This document shows, piece after piece, positions 23,901 through 37,300 of a stretch of DNA of 64,000 nucleotides. The stretch comes from Takakia lepidozioides. Its lineage: Eukaryota > Streptophyta > Takakiopsida > Takakiales > Takakiaceae. The stretch is from assembly GCA_030704615.1 (NCBI GenBank), contig CM060732.1:73947053-74011052 (forward strand), given 5' to 3'. Made by a program: the position numbers and the translations under genes. How positions within the stretch are numbered: the stretch's first letter is position 1; every line of letters starts with the position of its first letter. Below the pieces are notes generated by a model. That model was not told where the DNA came from and made no database searches. It saw only the letters and a list, made by a program, of their open reading frames with translations.

Positions 23901-26900
23901 CATGTAGCCAAGAGAAAGAGAAGATCAACAGAAGAGACAATGCCGACTGAGGTGATGAGTTGAACTGGCCATAAACATTGAAGGAAGCTCTGTCAATTGG
24001 ACACAGTTATTGTGGATCTAGTCCTCCAGGCCTCAGAAAGATCTTCTCCTATGTTTGTTGCTGGCAAGGGGTTGCTGTGCTAGGGGGTGTTATTGCCGGG
24101 TTAAAGAATATTTTCTGTGGACTCGATAAAATTGAGCTCGCCAAATGACTGACATAAATTTGTGGGTAATGATGATGCAGCTCAAGCAGCAGCTCAGTGA
24201 CTTGCAAGAAAACTATGAGGACCTGCAGTATGAACATGAGCTTAAGGTCAGTGCTCTTTCCTTTATTGCATGTACTTATTAGTCTGCTATGACTATTGAA
24301 GCTGTTGTATTCCAGTTCTTCCCTTTTGTTGGCATTTTTGTTGTCTAAGCGTAGCTTTGCTCTGACACTATTGGCTTGTAGATGAGAGAGAAGATGATTG
24401 AAATGGAGGAACTGAAGAATGAGCTGGCCTATGCTCAAGCCGCTGTAAGCAAGTCGCGGAAATTGGATGATAACTATCAGAATTGTCAAGAGGTGGGGAA
24501 GAAAGGCAAAAGTTTGGATCTGTGGGGTACCGAACCTTGTGCTGGTAGTATCAAACATCTGAGGACGCAGGTACCCTTTTGAGCAGTGTTGCTTGCAGAA
24601 ATAGCAAGTCGGGCAATGGCCTATGCCTCAATCTTTTTTAAATGGTAGGTTTTCCTTAGAAATTTGGAAGGTGCAATACACTAGTTGGCAGTGAGATCCA
24701 AGGTGTTGAAGTACAATTGTGGGATGGATATTGCTTTTCTTTGTATTTTGGAGGCTGACTACTGTGGAATTTCTCTGCTTGGGTTTAAGCCAGAGCTTCA
24801 AAGGACACTGTCTTTAAGAGAGCCTTGAGGAAAAGTAGAGGTCCAAAGTGAGAGCAAATTGACAGTTTCTCCCTTATTTGCTAGAAAGCCCTTAGAGAAA
24901 TCCTCTGTCCAGGTGCACAATCTGGAGCTGGAGAAAACTTACATGCAGCGGGAGTTGGATAGTCTCATGGAGCAGGCTCAGGACCAGTCATCTACTGCTA
25001 AGGAAAACTTAGAGAAGGTATGACATATCCAGTTACACTGACCACTAAGACGTTGGTTGAAGGACTTTTGGGAGTTCTTGTCGGCTTACAATGACGTCGT
25101 GTCTGGTTCACCAGGCAAATCAAGAGCTCTGCAATGCAAGGAAGGATGCCAGAGAAGTGGAGCTACAGCTGGCTGTGGCTCTTCAACACATTCAACAGCT
25201 GGAGAAGGAGAAGAAGGCTGAACTAGAGCTGCAAACACAACTCGCTATCGCATTGGGCGAACTGAAGAGCGAAGTGGAGGCTACCAAGTCCACTACAGAT
25301 GGTTTCAATGCAGTTGCGATTGAAAGTAGTCAAGCCCTGGACCTTCATGCGAGAAACTTTCAGGTAGACCCTTCATACCTCTTGATGGGTGTCTTGCCCT
25401 TCATGGATTGTGGTATTTATTTGCTGTTGTAAGATGAGATAATAAGATTTGTATGTCTTTGAGAAAGTGCAGGTGCTCAAGCAAACCCTTCAAAGAGATG
25501 TGGAAGAGAAGGCTAGCCTTGTGCAACATGGGGAGGCAATGCAGGTAGCCATTCAGGTGCTGGAGGGAGAGAGAGATGCGTTGATGGAAACAACCAAGCA
25601 AGCACAAGCAGACATGGATCGCCTTCAAGGAAAGCGCAGACAAGAACTTAAAGAAGCTCAAACAAAGCTAGAGTTGGCACTGTCTGAAAATCAAATAGCT
25701 GCTGAGCGCCTGGGTGCACTGCATTCCCTGCTGTCTCAAAAAGATGAAGAACAGCAGGCACTTCAACAGAAAATTCAGAATCTCGAAGCAGGGTCAGCAA
25801 GGGATCTTGGTGGGGCTGCAAGTGCTCTGTGTATGGTGAATCAAGAGAAGGAAACTGCAATCTTGAAGTTAAGAGAGGCGACCGATGAGCTAGAATTGCA
25901 GAGCACTCAATTGACGAACCTCAAACAGGAACATGCTGCACTAGTATGTGAACTTTTGACCTTGAGCCTTTGTCATTAGCTTGTTGGTATGTGAGGCGTT
26001 CCACTCGGTTATAGCTTGGCAGTTTTCCTCCTTGTTCTCTTGTTTCCTCTCTTTATCTTTTTCTTGTCCTGCTATTTATCTGCTTCGGCAAACAACAGCT
26101 TATGATTATATTCTTATCCTGCTATCTCAGGCTGAGAAGTTTCATGATTGCAAAGATGCATGGAAAGCTACTGAAGCATCAGCAAAAGAGTTGGAAGGGC
26201 AAAAGGAAGTGTTGGTGCACGTGAGTTCCATTCATTCCACCATTGTTTATGTTGTAGTTTCATTCTGTTTGTCCTCGTAATTTGGCTGCTTAAAACCACA
26301 ATTAGCTCATATCATGGCATTTCCAACTGCCAGTTATGAATTTTTAATCTGGTACTTTAAGAGAGACCCAGTAAGTGGTTTTTGGCACAGGTTCCCCCCA
26401 ATGCACATCTTAGATTGTAACTATTCTCCTACAGTGGTGCATGGTGCGTGTCAAACCCACTTTTTGTAAATACAATGTAGCATAGTATGTTATTATCTGG
26501 ATGTAATATCAAGGGAACCCACTCCCTGAATTCAAAAAGCACTGTAGATGAACATGACATTTTGCACTGATGGTTGAGCATGGTATCTTGTCTTTGAGAT
26601 GGTGGGCGTTGGTATCATGTTTGGTATGAACAGCAATTGACAGAATCACACCTTGAGATGGAGGAATTGAAGGCTGCAATAGCTGCCCACGCAGAGGATC
26701 ACAGCTTGGAATGTAGTTCTGTTGTCCAGGAGATTTCTTTTCTCAGGGAGCAGCAGCAGCATAAGGTGGGAAAGATTGATTGCCTCAAATATCCAAATCG
26801 TGTTGTTCAGCTTTATGAGCTGCAGAGTGATGTGATCTCAAGAAATGTCGTTGAAGTAAGCTGGAGTAAGCTTGGGAAGATCTTGTACATTTTTCATGTC

Positions 26901-29900
26901 TCCAATAGGTCAAAAAAACCAAAAGAGTCATTACAGTCAGTTATAGAGACATTTTCTGTACTATCTTGGTCTACAGTCCTTTCAAATGTGCACCTTGCCT
27001 TTCGGTGGGGTGTTTCCTCCAACAGAATTTCAAGAAGCTTATAGTGGGTCTTTGCAGCTTGGTATACAATGGAACCAGCAGCCATGACCTTGGCATCCAT
27101 TTGAATTTGTTTCTAACAAGGTGTTGATATGGTATGGTTGGTTTTCATGGGAATCAATTTCTATGGCAATTTAGTAGGACATAGGCTTTTTTTCCTTCTA
27201 CAGTTGTGGACAATGGCATGAACTGCAGATTGAGAAGCTCCAGGCTTGTGATGCTGCCCTTCAAAGTGCTGAAGCATCGGCAATAGAGGCTGCCAAAGAG
27301 AAGGAGGAGCTAGCACAGGTTAGTCTTGCTCTAAAAATGGCTCCCATTGCTGCCACTATCTCTTGGTTGGGTCTTGAACTGCCATAAGCATGTTGACATT
27401 TTGTGACCTGTGATTCCAAGTACACAGCGCACTTGGTATCAAGCTATTGTGGCTTGGGGTTAAGGAAATGACGATATAAACATTCAACAGACTGCAGTAG
27501 TGAGAAACAGAATAGTGTTATTGCTGCTTATGTGGGAGGCTTTGTGGGATGGCAGAAGCTCATAGCTGTAGAAGCAGAAATGGAGGATGCAAAAGCAGGC
27601 TGGGCTCGGCTAGCAGATCGTTGCAGCGCAAACTTGGAGGCACTTAGCCTAGAGAAGGATGCTCTTGTTGAAGAGCGGAATGAATTGAAAGCAGCTCTTG
27701 ATTTGGTTGAGAAAGAAAGAGACAGTTTGAAGGAACTGAGTGATCAATCTCAAGAAAAGTTGAAGGTGCTTGAGACAAAGGTGGAGTTGCAGAGGCAAGA
27801 AATCAAGTCAGTGGGAACAGTGTTGGGGATTGAGAACTCTGAGAAGGCTGAAGCTGGAGAACTACTGAGAGAGTTGCAAGCACTTTTGTCTCAGAGGGTT
27901 GGAGAAGTGCAGTCTCTTCAGAAGAAGATTGTCGATGCAGAAGCAGGGGCAGCTGTGGCAAAAGAAGCTCTTGAGAAGAGAGTTAGTGAGCTTGACATGA
28001 AGCTGGAGCTGTTAAGCGCTGGTAGTGCCAACGCTAGAGAGCATATGATGAATGTGGAGAAGGACAGAGACACCTTATTGAAAGAACTGGAGAAAAAGTT
28101 GTACACTGCGAACACTGAGATTGCAGAGACAGGAAAGCAGTTAAAAGAGGCCCATTCCTGTTTGTCAGCAAACTTCCAAGAGCAACAAATCTTGCAAGAG
28201 AAGCTTACGGAGCTCAACGCTGAAAAGGTTTGGCTCTTGCTTGTTTGATTTGTCCTGTTCTGTGAGTAATCTGCAAGTGTGTCAGCTGTAAAGAGCACCT
28301 ATTTGACCCTTGGAACCTATGATAGGTTCATAGCATTCTTCCAGAGCTCTTATTTCTCTTGTACTTCTTGTAGAGTAGACTGCATTTCAAGTGTGGGCAA
28401 TATGTTGTTAGTGTTTATAGAGATATACATTGATTCTAATGATGTTGACATACTATGCTATCCCAAGCAGTCTAAGATGGAAAGGAGTTTGGGGGAGAGA
28501 GAAGGACAACTGGCAACACTAAGGGAAGCCTCAGCAGAGGCAATCAACAAACTGGAGGTAAGGGTTCTCTTGGAAGTTCTTCTCATTACATGAGTTAGGC
28601 TCATTTTATGTGGGTTGGTGTTAGACCTTTATCTGAGCAAGTTTACTGAAAGCCAAACACAATATGATAACGCATATCAATAAAGAACTGACCATGACTG
28701 TGTAGATTTTTTGGATGTGATGAAGCTTATTCAACTTTCTTCAGCCCATTTGAAATGAACACTTTGTCTCATCTTTGTTTTGAACATGCACAGAACCAGT
28801 GGAGATTTCAGTTCTATGTTTGTACCCTAGGCACGTACTGAGATCTAACTCGTAACAGCAAGACTACCAAGAGGTCAGCTGTAGAATTTTACTCTGGACT
28901 TGAGAAATCCAGTTTTTGGAAGATGGTTTCCCCTTCTGGAAACTTCTTTGAAAACATGCTGAAAGAGATGACTCAGTGTAGTGGAGCTGTTGGTTTGCCT
29001 GCTCCCATTTTGAGGTGTAGATGACAACAATGGCATTGCGTAAGGATCTCGTTGCTGCAAAGGCAGCCCCTGCTGCTTTGGAGAAGGAACGCGACAGTAT
29101 TCGGAAAGAGCTTGAGAAGTTGAAGGCAAAGATGAAAGACACTGAGGCTAAAGTGAAGTCAATCCTTCAGGAAAAGAGCAAGATTGAGGTACCCTTGAGA
29201 ATGGATTCCTGTAGCTATTTCTGATCTTAGACACAACTTCCACTGCATGGTATGTCTACAGTCTCCATCGGTACTGCTGCACAACCTGTGAGGCTTGGTC
29301 AACAAGAGCAGTGGACTAAGTCCGTTGACCTCAAGGAGATTTTCATTTTTGGTATTGGTTAACTTACCTTCATCATCAGGCAGGATTCCTGTAATTTGAC
29401 CTGAGATTTACAAATAACGAAATTCTTACAGTCATTAAATAGTGGTTGCATTTTCCTGTGACTGCAGGCTGAGAAAGCGAACATGGAGAGAGAATTGAAG
29501 CAGCTCCGCCAGAGTACAGTGCTGCTCAATAAGCGTGAATCAATTGTTGACAAACGTCGTGAGTCAATTGCCACAGGCCTCAACAAAACAAAGATGCAGC
29601 TCTCATCCACGGAGCATCAACTACAGATGAGAACTGCAGAACTGGAGAGGACTGTGTTTGATTTGCAGCTTCTCCAGGTAAGGACTCTGTACTTATATTT
29701 CTGCAAATGATTCACTACAGCAGAAATACAGTCTCCAGCCGTACAAGCCAGTGATGCTGTAGCCAAGGATCCCGTGTGGGCAAGAAATTTATCACAACAT
29801 CTCTTATTGTTACTGGGGGCATCTCAGATCTCAGATCCTTCAGAATGGCGTCCATGCTTTTCACTCTTTCATCTCTGATATGAGTGAGTCTTACATGGAA

Positions 29901-32900
29901 GTGAACTTATAAAACAGTATGTGTTGCAGGATTCATTTGCAAAGCTCGAGTTTGCAATGTCTGAGACTGAGAGCGCATCTACAACTCTAAAAGAGAAACA
30001 TGCTGAGGCTGAAAGCACAATTGCTGTGCTGAGTCAAGAAAAAGCATCTTTGACTTGTAGCATGGTGAAGATCTCTGATGAACTAGAAGCGGCTTTGGAG
30101 CAGCAGAGGACAACCAGCTCTCAACTTGAGGCTCTTCAAGAAGAACACACCTCACTGGTATGAATGCCAGACCAACACCCTAGCTGTAATCATCACCCTT
30201 ACTACTCTAAAAGTGAACTGAAGCTACTCCAGGAGAGCTGACATTCCTGTTTTATGGTTAAGCGGGGCAGAATGGTGCTCAGGAGGACAGAACACCATAT
30301 TTTAGAGGTCCAGTTGTATGCCAGCTTACTCAACGTGTTGTGGTAATATCCATGGATGTCTACAACATACACCTTGCAAGATTCAGATAGATTTTGTGGT
30401 TGCTCTGACTGAGTTATTTTCTGCAGCTCTTCTATACCAATCAGTTCCTCATACTTGTGACATATGTTTCTTTCCACACAGGTGCAGATGCTCCAGTCGT
30501 GTGAAGCTTCCTGTAAAGCTGCTGAATTATTGGCGAATCAGATTGCAAGGGAGAGAGATAACTTTGCACAAGTGGGTGGCGACTCTATCACTCAACTAGC
30601 AGAGTCTCCACTGTATTCCACAAATATTTGCACTAGAGAAGTGTGTTTACTTGACCTAGAAGTCAATTCTTATAAGGGGGAAATGAAGTTAGGCATAAAA
30701 CTTCTCTGAACTTGTTTCCAGTTTGTAATGCGGGTGAGGAGGACCTTAAGGATGATCTGAATGGCCTACCTACCCTCAACGTCTTATGAGCACATTTTTA
30801 TTAGGGGAAAGGTTGACAAATACTCTCCATTGTTGATGCCCAGATGTACTCACCCGACACGATACAAGATTTGCTGTGGTTTGCATGTGCAGCAACTCAC
30901 AGATGCACAGTTTGAGTTAGAGGAGGAGAAAGCAGCTTGTGCTACACAGACAGATGATCATGATGCAAAGTGCCATAAACTATGCAAAGAAATAGCTAAC
31001 CTCACTCATCAGGTTCAGCAGGTGCGGTGCCTCTCACAATATTTCAACACCGGACCTGTAGGTAGGAAAAATGACATTACTGCCAATAAGCAGGCTTAAC
31101 ATAAGTTGAATGGTTTGCTAGAGCTGCCTCTGCTGGTTGGCTCATGTTGTTGTCGTTGGTTTAGTTAACCCACAGCTCTGGTGATGATGAAATTAATTCC
31201 AATGCATGTATGTCCACGATCAGGCTACCTCTGTCATCCTGCTCTCATGTATTGCACACGAAAACAGAAGTCCATGACATATATTGACGCAGCTCTGGGG
31301 TTGAATCAGCTCCAGAAAGTGCAAGAGGAAGCAGTGACTGCAAGGGATGCGCTTGAAGGACAAGTCTGCCAACTGGAGCAAGCTCTTCAGGATAGAAAAG
31401 AACAATCTCTTCTTCATGAGGAGCAGGTCTGTACTTTCTGTCATCACCTAGTTTTCAAAGCCTTCGAAGCAGGCCTAAAGAAACTATTGTTGAGTTCTGA
31501 GTTTTTTTGGAGGAGCCTCAGGTAAGAACTATAGTATGACCACAAGGCTACAGCAGAAAACTTCTCAGCAGTACATTCTCTTTCCTCTTTCCCCTTCGGC
31601 TCTTTGCGGTCCCACAGACGTTTTCACCTCTTTCAGAGTTGAATGGTGAGCTGTACTTTTAGGGTTCCACGAGCTGGTTGTTGAGGGCCCCACTTTCCTG
31701 TCATGAGTTCTTTCCCTCTTTCTTTGTTCAATAAGGTCATTGAGTTTTCTTTGGATCCTATATTATTTCTCTCTTTCTGCCTACCTGCACAAGGCCTTCA
31801 CCCTTAGACAATCCCTCAAGCAGTAGTTTTGGCTCTGGTTTTGTTTCCTCTCTCATGCTCTTTTCCATTTTGTCCCATAAGCTCTTTGAGCTTTCCGCGG
31901 ACGTTATAAAGTACCATTTCCTTTCATCTCAAAGAAAGGTCACTCTTCTGAACCAAGTCTAAATGATGGTGTCACTTCCCCCCAATAGAGGCTACTGCCT
32001 TCCGTTGGGAAGGTGGACACCTTCTAATGGCCATAACCAAGGCAACAAGGTTGCCCAAACTTCCCCCAAAGGCTGGAAATCCCCCATGTAGCACATTAGG
32101 TGACCGGCTTGCAGTGACCACCCTATTACCTCGAAGCTGCATGTGGAACTGCAGCTTGTCTTTGTTGACATTATGTTTGTGGAGGTTGTACTGATTATGC
32201 ATGACAAGGCGGACTATCAGGCACGACTTCTGTGCTAAAAACAGGCTTGAAGATTCAAAAGTTGAAGACCTGCTGTAGTTGTATTTCTTCGCTTTCAGGG
32301 TCAAGCCAGCACTAAAGCCCTCCAAATATATAACAATTTGCCAAAATTATCAACCATGAACCTGGACCCTAAACTTGTTGCTCACCAGTTGTGAAAAGCC
32401 AAAACCAGTACTAATACTTGTCTGTTGTAGGTTGAGCATTTAACTGCAAAGCTTGAGGAAAAAGTCACGCTTGCCAAAGAGCACTCCACAATGCTGGAGG
32501 AGCAGGTTGCTCTTGAAAAGGAGAACTCTAAAAAGCTCCAGGAGCAAATTGAACTGGCTGCAACCAGCATTAGAGAAGAAATGGAGGCCAGGTATGTTCC
32601 TTGACAAAATAAGAGACGGAGGGAGAGACACTTAAATGCCAATGTTTGCCAAGGGAGCTTGGGTTTGCTTAGGAACACTAGCAAGCAAGATAAAGTTGTC
32701 AACTCTTAAATGAATGTAGCAGCTGTTCCTCTCAGTTACAGAAGATTATGACATTGTGGGTGTTTATTGCAGGTTTATTTTGAAGTTTGTGGGGATGTTA
32801 TGTAAGAACATGTGAGATACATAAAAGGCCTGCTTGTCCATACTGGAGTGCTTTCCTTTCTATCCACTAGGCTGAGTCTTTAGGACGGATGAGCAGCAAT

Positions 32901-34299
32901 AGAGGCAGCTGAGTGTTTGTGGTCACACCCTTTTCTGTGATCCATGTTTTTATTGAAGCCCAGAGTGGTGTGATATCTGTAGAATGAAGCTGTTAGATGA
33001 GTCACAGCAACTGGAACAGAGGCTCCAGGAGAGTGAGGTCAAACTTGCAGGGGGCCCCACTGCTGAACACATGCTGGCACTGGTTTGTTTTCCAAAGTTC
33101 CACCCTCAAATCTTTGTTTGATGTGAAATGCCACTTTTCTATAGATTATTTAACTGGTGTGATCTCTGCTTTTTTCCTGCTCTGATTTTTGCATCAGTAT
33201 TTTGGAGGCTTTGCTTTTCACACCCCCTTCATCATTCATGTACACATGAATTCAATGATTCCATGTCTTACAGGACACAAAGCTACGAGAACTCGAGGAT
33301 CATGCTTTCAAACTGGAAGCGGAGTGCAGCACTGAGAGGGAATCAGCTTGCCTGGCAAGAAATGAGGCATGCTGTCTTGACCACATACTTGCACTCTAGA
33401 TCAGCTATATATGACGGAGGATATGAGTAATCTCGAAGATTTCATGTTGAATCTTTAGTCAGTATAATAGGCCAATACTGATGCATGTTTTTTCCTTTCA
33501 AGGTACTTTCCTTGCCAGCCATCACTCTCTGCGTAATAAGTCCCGGTGATGAGTGGGCAATGCAGTGAGCTCCCTAACTTGAAATGTGGTGCTGACTGTA
33601 GCCTTCCCCAGTGGCTTGTATATCATTTTGTGACTCTCAGCTTTTCTGGTTGTCAATGTCACTCAGCTCGTGTTTGTGACACTAGGCTTTGTTTGCAAAT
33701 CTCGTTGCCCATAACCTTGCTGGACTAGGTGGAGGCAGGTCGCAATGATGATAAGGCATGTTTTCTCTGAGTATTGTTTTTTAACCGCTTGCAATAGACA
33801 CCCTTATGCTAACACGATGAATGTCATGCAAACAGGTACAAATCCTTCAAGCACAACTGAATAAGGCCAGGCGCCAGGGAGAAGATATCCAGTCAGACTT
33901 AAATAAGGCTGGCTTGGAAACAAATGCGTTGAGATCTCAAATTGCAGTGTTGGATGCATGGTACATTGACAACTTTTACATAGAACAGAGTGCGAATGAA
34001 TTTTCACCTCATTTTCTTTCTAGATGAGGCTTCCAATGTACTCTAATCTTTTCTCTCAGGCACTCATCTTGCCCTTTGTTGTCTTCCTCTTGTTTCAGAT
34101 GTCTAATACAACTCTCTTTATGATGGATTTTCAGCAAGGAGCAGCTACTTGAGCAGCTGCAGCATAGCAGCAAGGAGTGCGTGAAACTGCAAAACAATCT
34201 GGCTGTCGTCTTTAAGGTTGGCATGTCTGTGAGTTCTCTTGAGTTTATGTAGCGGAGAAGTAGTTTCTCTTAAAGCCTCTGGTGCTCAAATGAAAAAAG

Positions 34300-34333
<34 letters not shown>

Positions 34334-37300
34334 ATAAACTGTCGGTTGGACAGTTTTGAAAATTGATTTGGATGTATGAATGTATATTTAAAATGCATCA
34401 TGACTTAATGCACTGTGTTGCAGGAAAACTGGATCAGTAGCGGAAAGCTTCAAGTACGTCTAGAAAAAACAAAAAACAAAATGCTAGCATTCCAGGGCCG
34501 TTGGAGAGATTCCAAGATGGTGATACAAGAGCTGACTGAGTCTTTGAGAAAGGTCGAGACAACTTTGGAAGAGACACGGAAGTCTCAAGCCCATGAAAGT
34601 TTGAAAGCTGAGCTTACAGGGGCTAAGCTGGAGATTGTGCAACTCCATGTTGAGCTTGAGAGCTTGCGGTATGGTACTCCTTGAAAACTCTCTCATAAAG
34701 CTACATGTTAGAAGAACTTGGAAGTTACCCAACCTCACGACAAATCTCCATTTCTATCGAGAAACATTCTTGGTTCTCCGAGATGATAGAATCTTGCGGC
34801 CCAATTACCTTTCGGCCTCTTTATCTACTTCTCTCCAGAGGGCTTTGGGGCGGTAGGCTCCCACAACCTACGGATAGATTGTACTCATAAGACGTTGTTT
34901 GCCATAGCCTTGTGGCCATTGACCCCGCGCCCAGTTTGAGCAGGAACAAAAGGGACAGAACCTACCTCTGTCAGGGGCTGACGTTGGTAGTAAGACTTAC
35001 CTCCATATATAGAATTAATCCGGGTTTTCCAGATATCCTCTAGAAATCCCTTCACACAAGCATCAATCTGCTGTGTGTGATTTGCCCAAAAACTAGGCCT
35101 CAGGAGGGCCTGGGCTTTTGGCTCAGCCTCGAGACTTTCAAAGTTGGTAAACAGGGGTACAGGCACAATTCCCTTAATAGATTTGAAGAGAGCGTCTCTT
35201 TGGTGAGAGAACCCCGGACAGTGTATCAGAAAATGAATACTGTCTTCAGATTGCCCACACAACGGGCAATTGCACTCTCCCTTTCCTCTCTGCTTCTGTT
35301 TGCTGTTCAAAGGTAGGCTCCCTACCCTGAGTTTAAATTTCAGTCTAGTGCCGAGAGTGGGTAGACCCTTGAGGTCATCCAAGATGTCCTCCCCCATGTC
35401 ACAGACTGGAAACAAGTTCAGGGAAGTTTTCTGCCTAACTTCATTTTCATCAGACAATCTCATGGCAACAGACATGGCTGAGGACACTACAGCCTCTAAG
35501 TCAGATTTATCCAGCAGGGTCAAGACTTGCAGATCCAGGTCCAGGTCCTTGAGGATCTCTTCTACTCTCTTCTGCCAGGACTTAGCCTGTTTGACAGGGC
35601 GGTCCTGTTTCCAAGATATAGAGTCGATTAACTTAGGATATCTGGTGTTGGGCATATGTTGCAGCTGACCCCACCATCTGACCTTGAATTCATCTCGTCG
35701 GGAGCTTAAGGACGGAATGCCAAACTCACCCCGAACAGCCACATTGGCTGTTTTGGAGCATGCTGACATACACTCCTTAAGCACCCCCACTTGAATGGAT
35801 TCTAGAGACTTAGCCTGGTTGGAGTTATCAACCCATATAGCAGATCCGTACTCCAAGGCAGGTCTAATAACGCGACAAAGCATGGTTTTCTTAACCTCAG
35901 AGTTGACCCCTCTGCAGTGGAAAAATTTAGTGAGCCCCAGAGCTTTGCCCTTGCCAGTTTGAACAACTTTCCGGATATGTGCATCCCAATTACAATTGGA
36001 GGAGACCTACGGATAGAGACTGGAAGATGGGAAATCCTGCAGCGGGAGGACCGCCCCTGTCCAGCTTGCACAGGGCGCAACCAGGAAATTGAAACTGAAG
36101 AACACTTGTTCTTCTACTGCCCTCTATACTATGAGATCCGTGGGAGATTCCATTGTCTATTCAGTGGAACCCAATCTCTCACTGAGGTCTTTCACTATGA
36201 AGATCAGAAATGCTTGGCAGCCTACCTAAACGAGGCATTCGCCCTTAGACAATCACTTGAACAATAGTTCTTATCTCTGACTCTGGTTCCCTGTTTTCTC
36301 TCATGTTTTTCTTTCCATTTTGTCCCATAAGCTCTATGAGCTTTCCGCGGACGTTGTAAAGAACCATTTCATTTCATTTCATTTCTCAAGCTTGCTCTAC
36401 TTTATGTCCAATATTCAGGTGTTAATTGTCTGTCCATGATAGTTGATGGACAAGTTCATCCTCTATGCAACCCTTGAACATGCAACATAAGGTGCATGTG
36501 CAGAGACCAATGTCAAAGGTATGAGAGTGAGCTCAAAGAAGCCAAGAACAAAGAGCTTACTTACCAGGAGGATCTGCAAAGGGAAAACCACCTGGTGGAG
36601 ATGATGCACCAGAACTATACACTGCAACTGCGAGTTAAGGCTGAGGAGAATGCTGAGGTACAATCATCAAGATTGGTATGTAAAATCGCAGAGAGATGCC
36701 ATGTAGTCCATCTGGTGACAAGGATGGCATCTATGTCCAGTATATCGTGTCTGGCTTCAATAGATTGAGGTGCCCAACAATTTGGTAATACATATTTCTA
36801 GGATGTGTCAAGAGATGTGCTGGCGAATCTAGACCACAGGTCTTGCTGCAAAGGGTTTGGCTAGGTTGAGGTTTATCTCAGATTTACCAGTGGATGGCAA
36901 TGGGTGCAGGCACTGAAAGACGAACTGAGCAAGGTTTCCAAGGCAAAGGAAGCTTCCACATTGGAGCTAGAGGTACAAATATCAGGCCACACAAACTGGA
37001 CACTAACATAGGATACTAAGGTATTATCAGAGGCTGTAGGCAGTGCAGATGAGGTAAACAAGTATTAAAGAGCTGAGATTTCTTCATCAAGACACTGAGC
37101 TAGTTGCTTTGGCTGAATTTCCAAGAAGCAGCTATAGCATGGTCAAAGTAATTAGTCGAAATAGGAGACTTGGAGCTAGAGTTATTTTCTAGTATTTTCT
37201 CTTTCTCTAAGGTACTCCTCGTTTAATAATAACTGGACTCGCATATTTATGCATTGCAGGCTGCTTTGGGAAAACTAAAGGCTCAAAAGGTCAAGTTAGA

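Larger units (their letters stand above)
34692..36386 (+). mobile_element. LINE copy (hairpin/TTTCA family) split by a nested LINE, intron 37
   Basis: The plus-strand copy occupies 34692-34878 and 36005-36386. Its coding remnant includes RPNYLSASL in the left part, and RIETGRW, CPAC and [13 protein letters not shown] in the right part. It ends in the hairpin AAGCTCTATGAGCTT and a TTTCA tail. The interruption is a different element in opposite orientation. Confidence 0.85.

Noticed and set aside
26765-27044. Open reading beyond the donor at 26765 in the kinesin
   Set aside because: The sequence loses coiled-coil composition right after a good GTGGGA donor, and the exon at 27229 joins in phase.
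32382-32702. Minus-strand frames opposite kinesin exons
   Set aside because: Antisense shadows of coiled-coil exons, rich in Ser/Leu/Phe as expected from reversed Glu/Lys codons.
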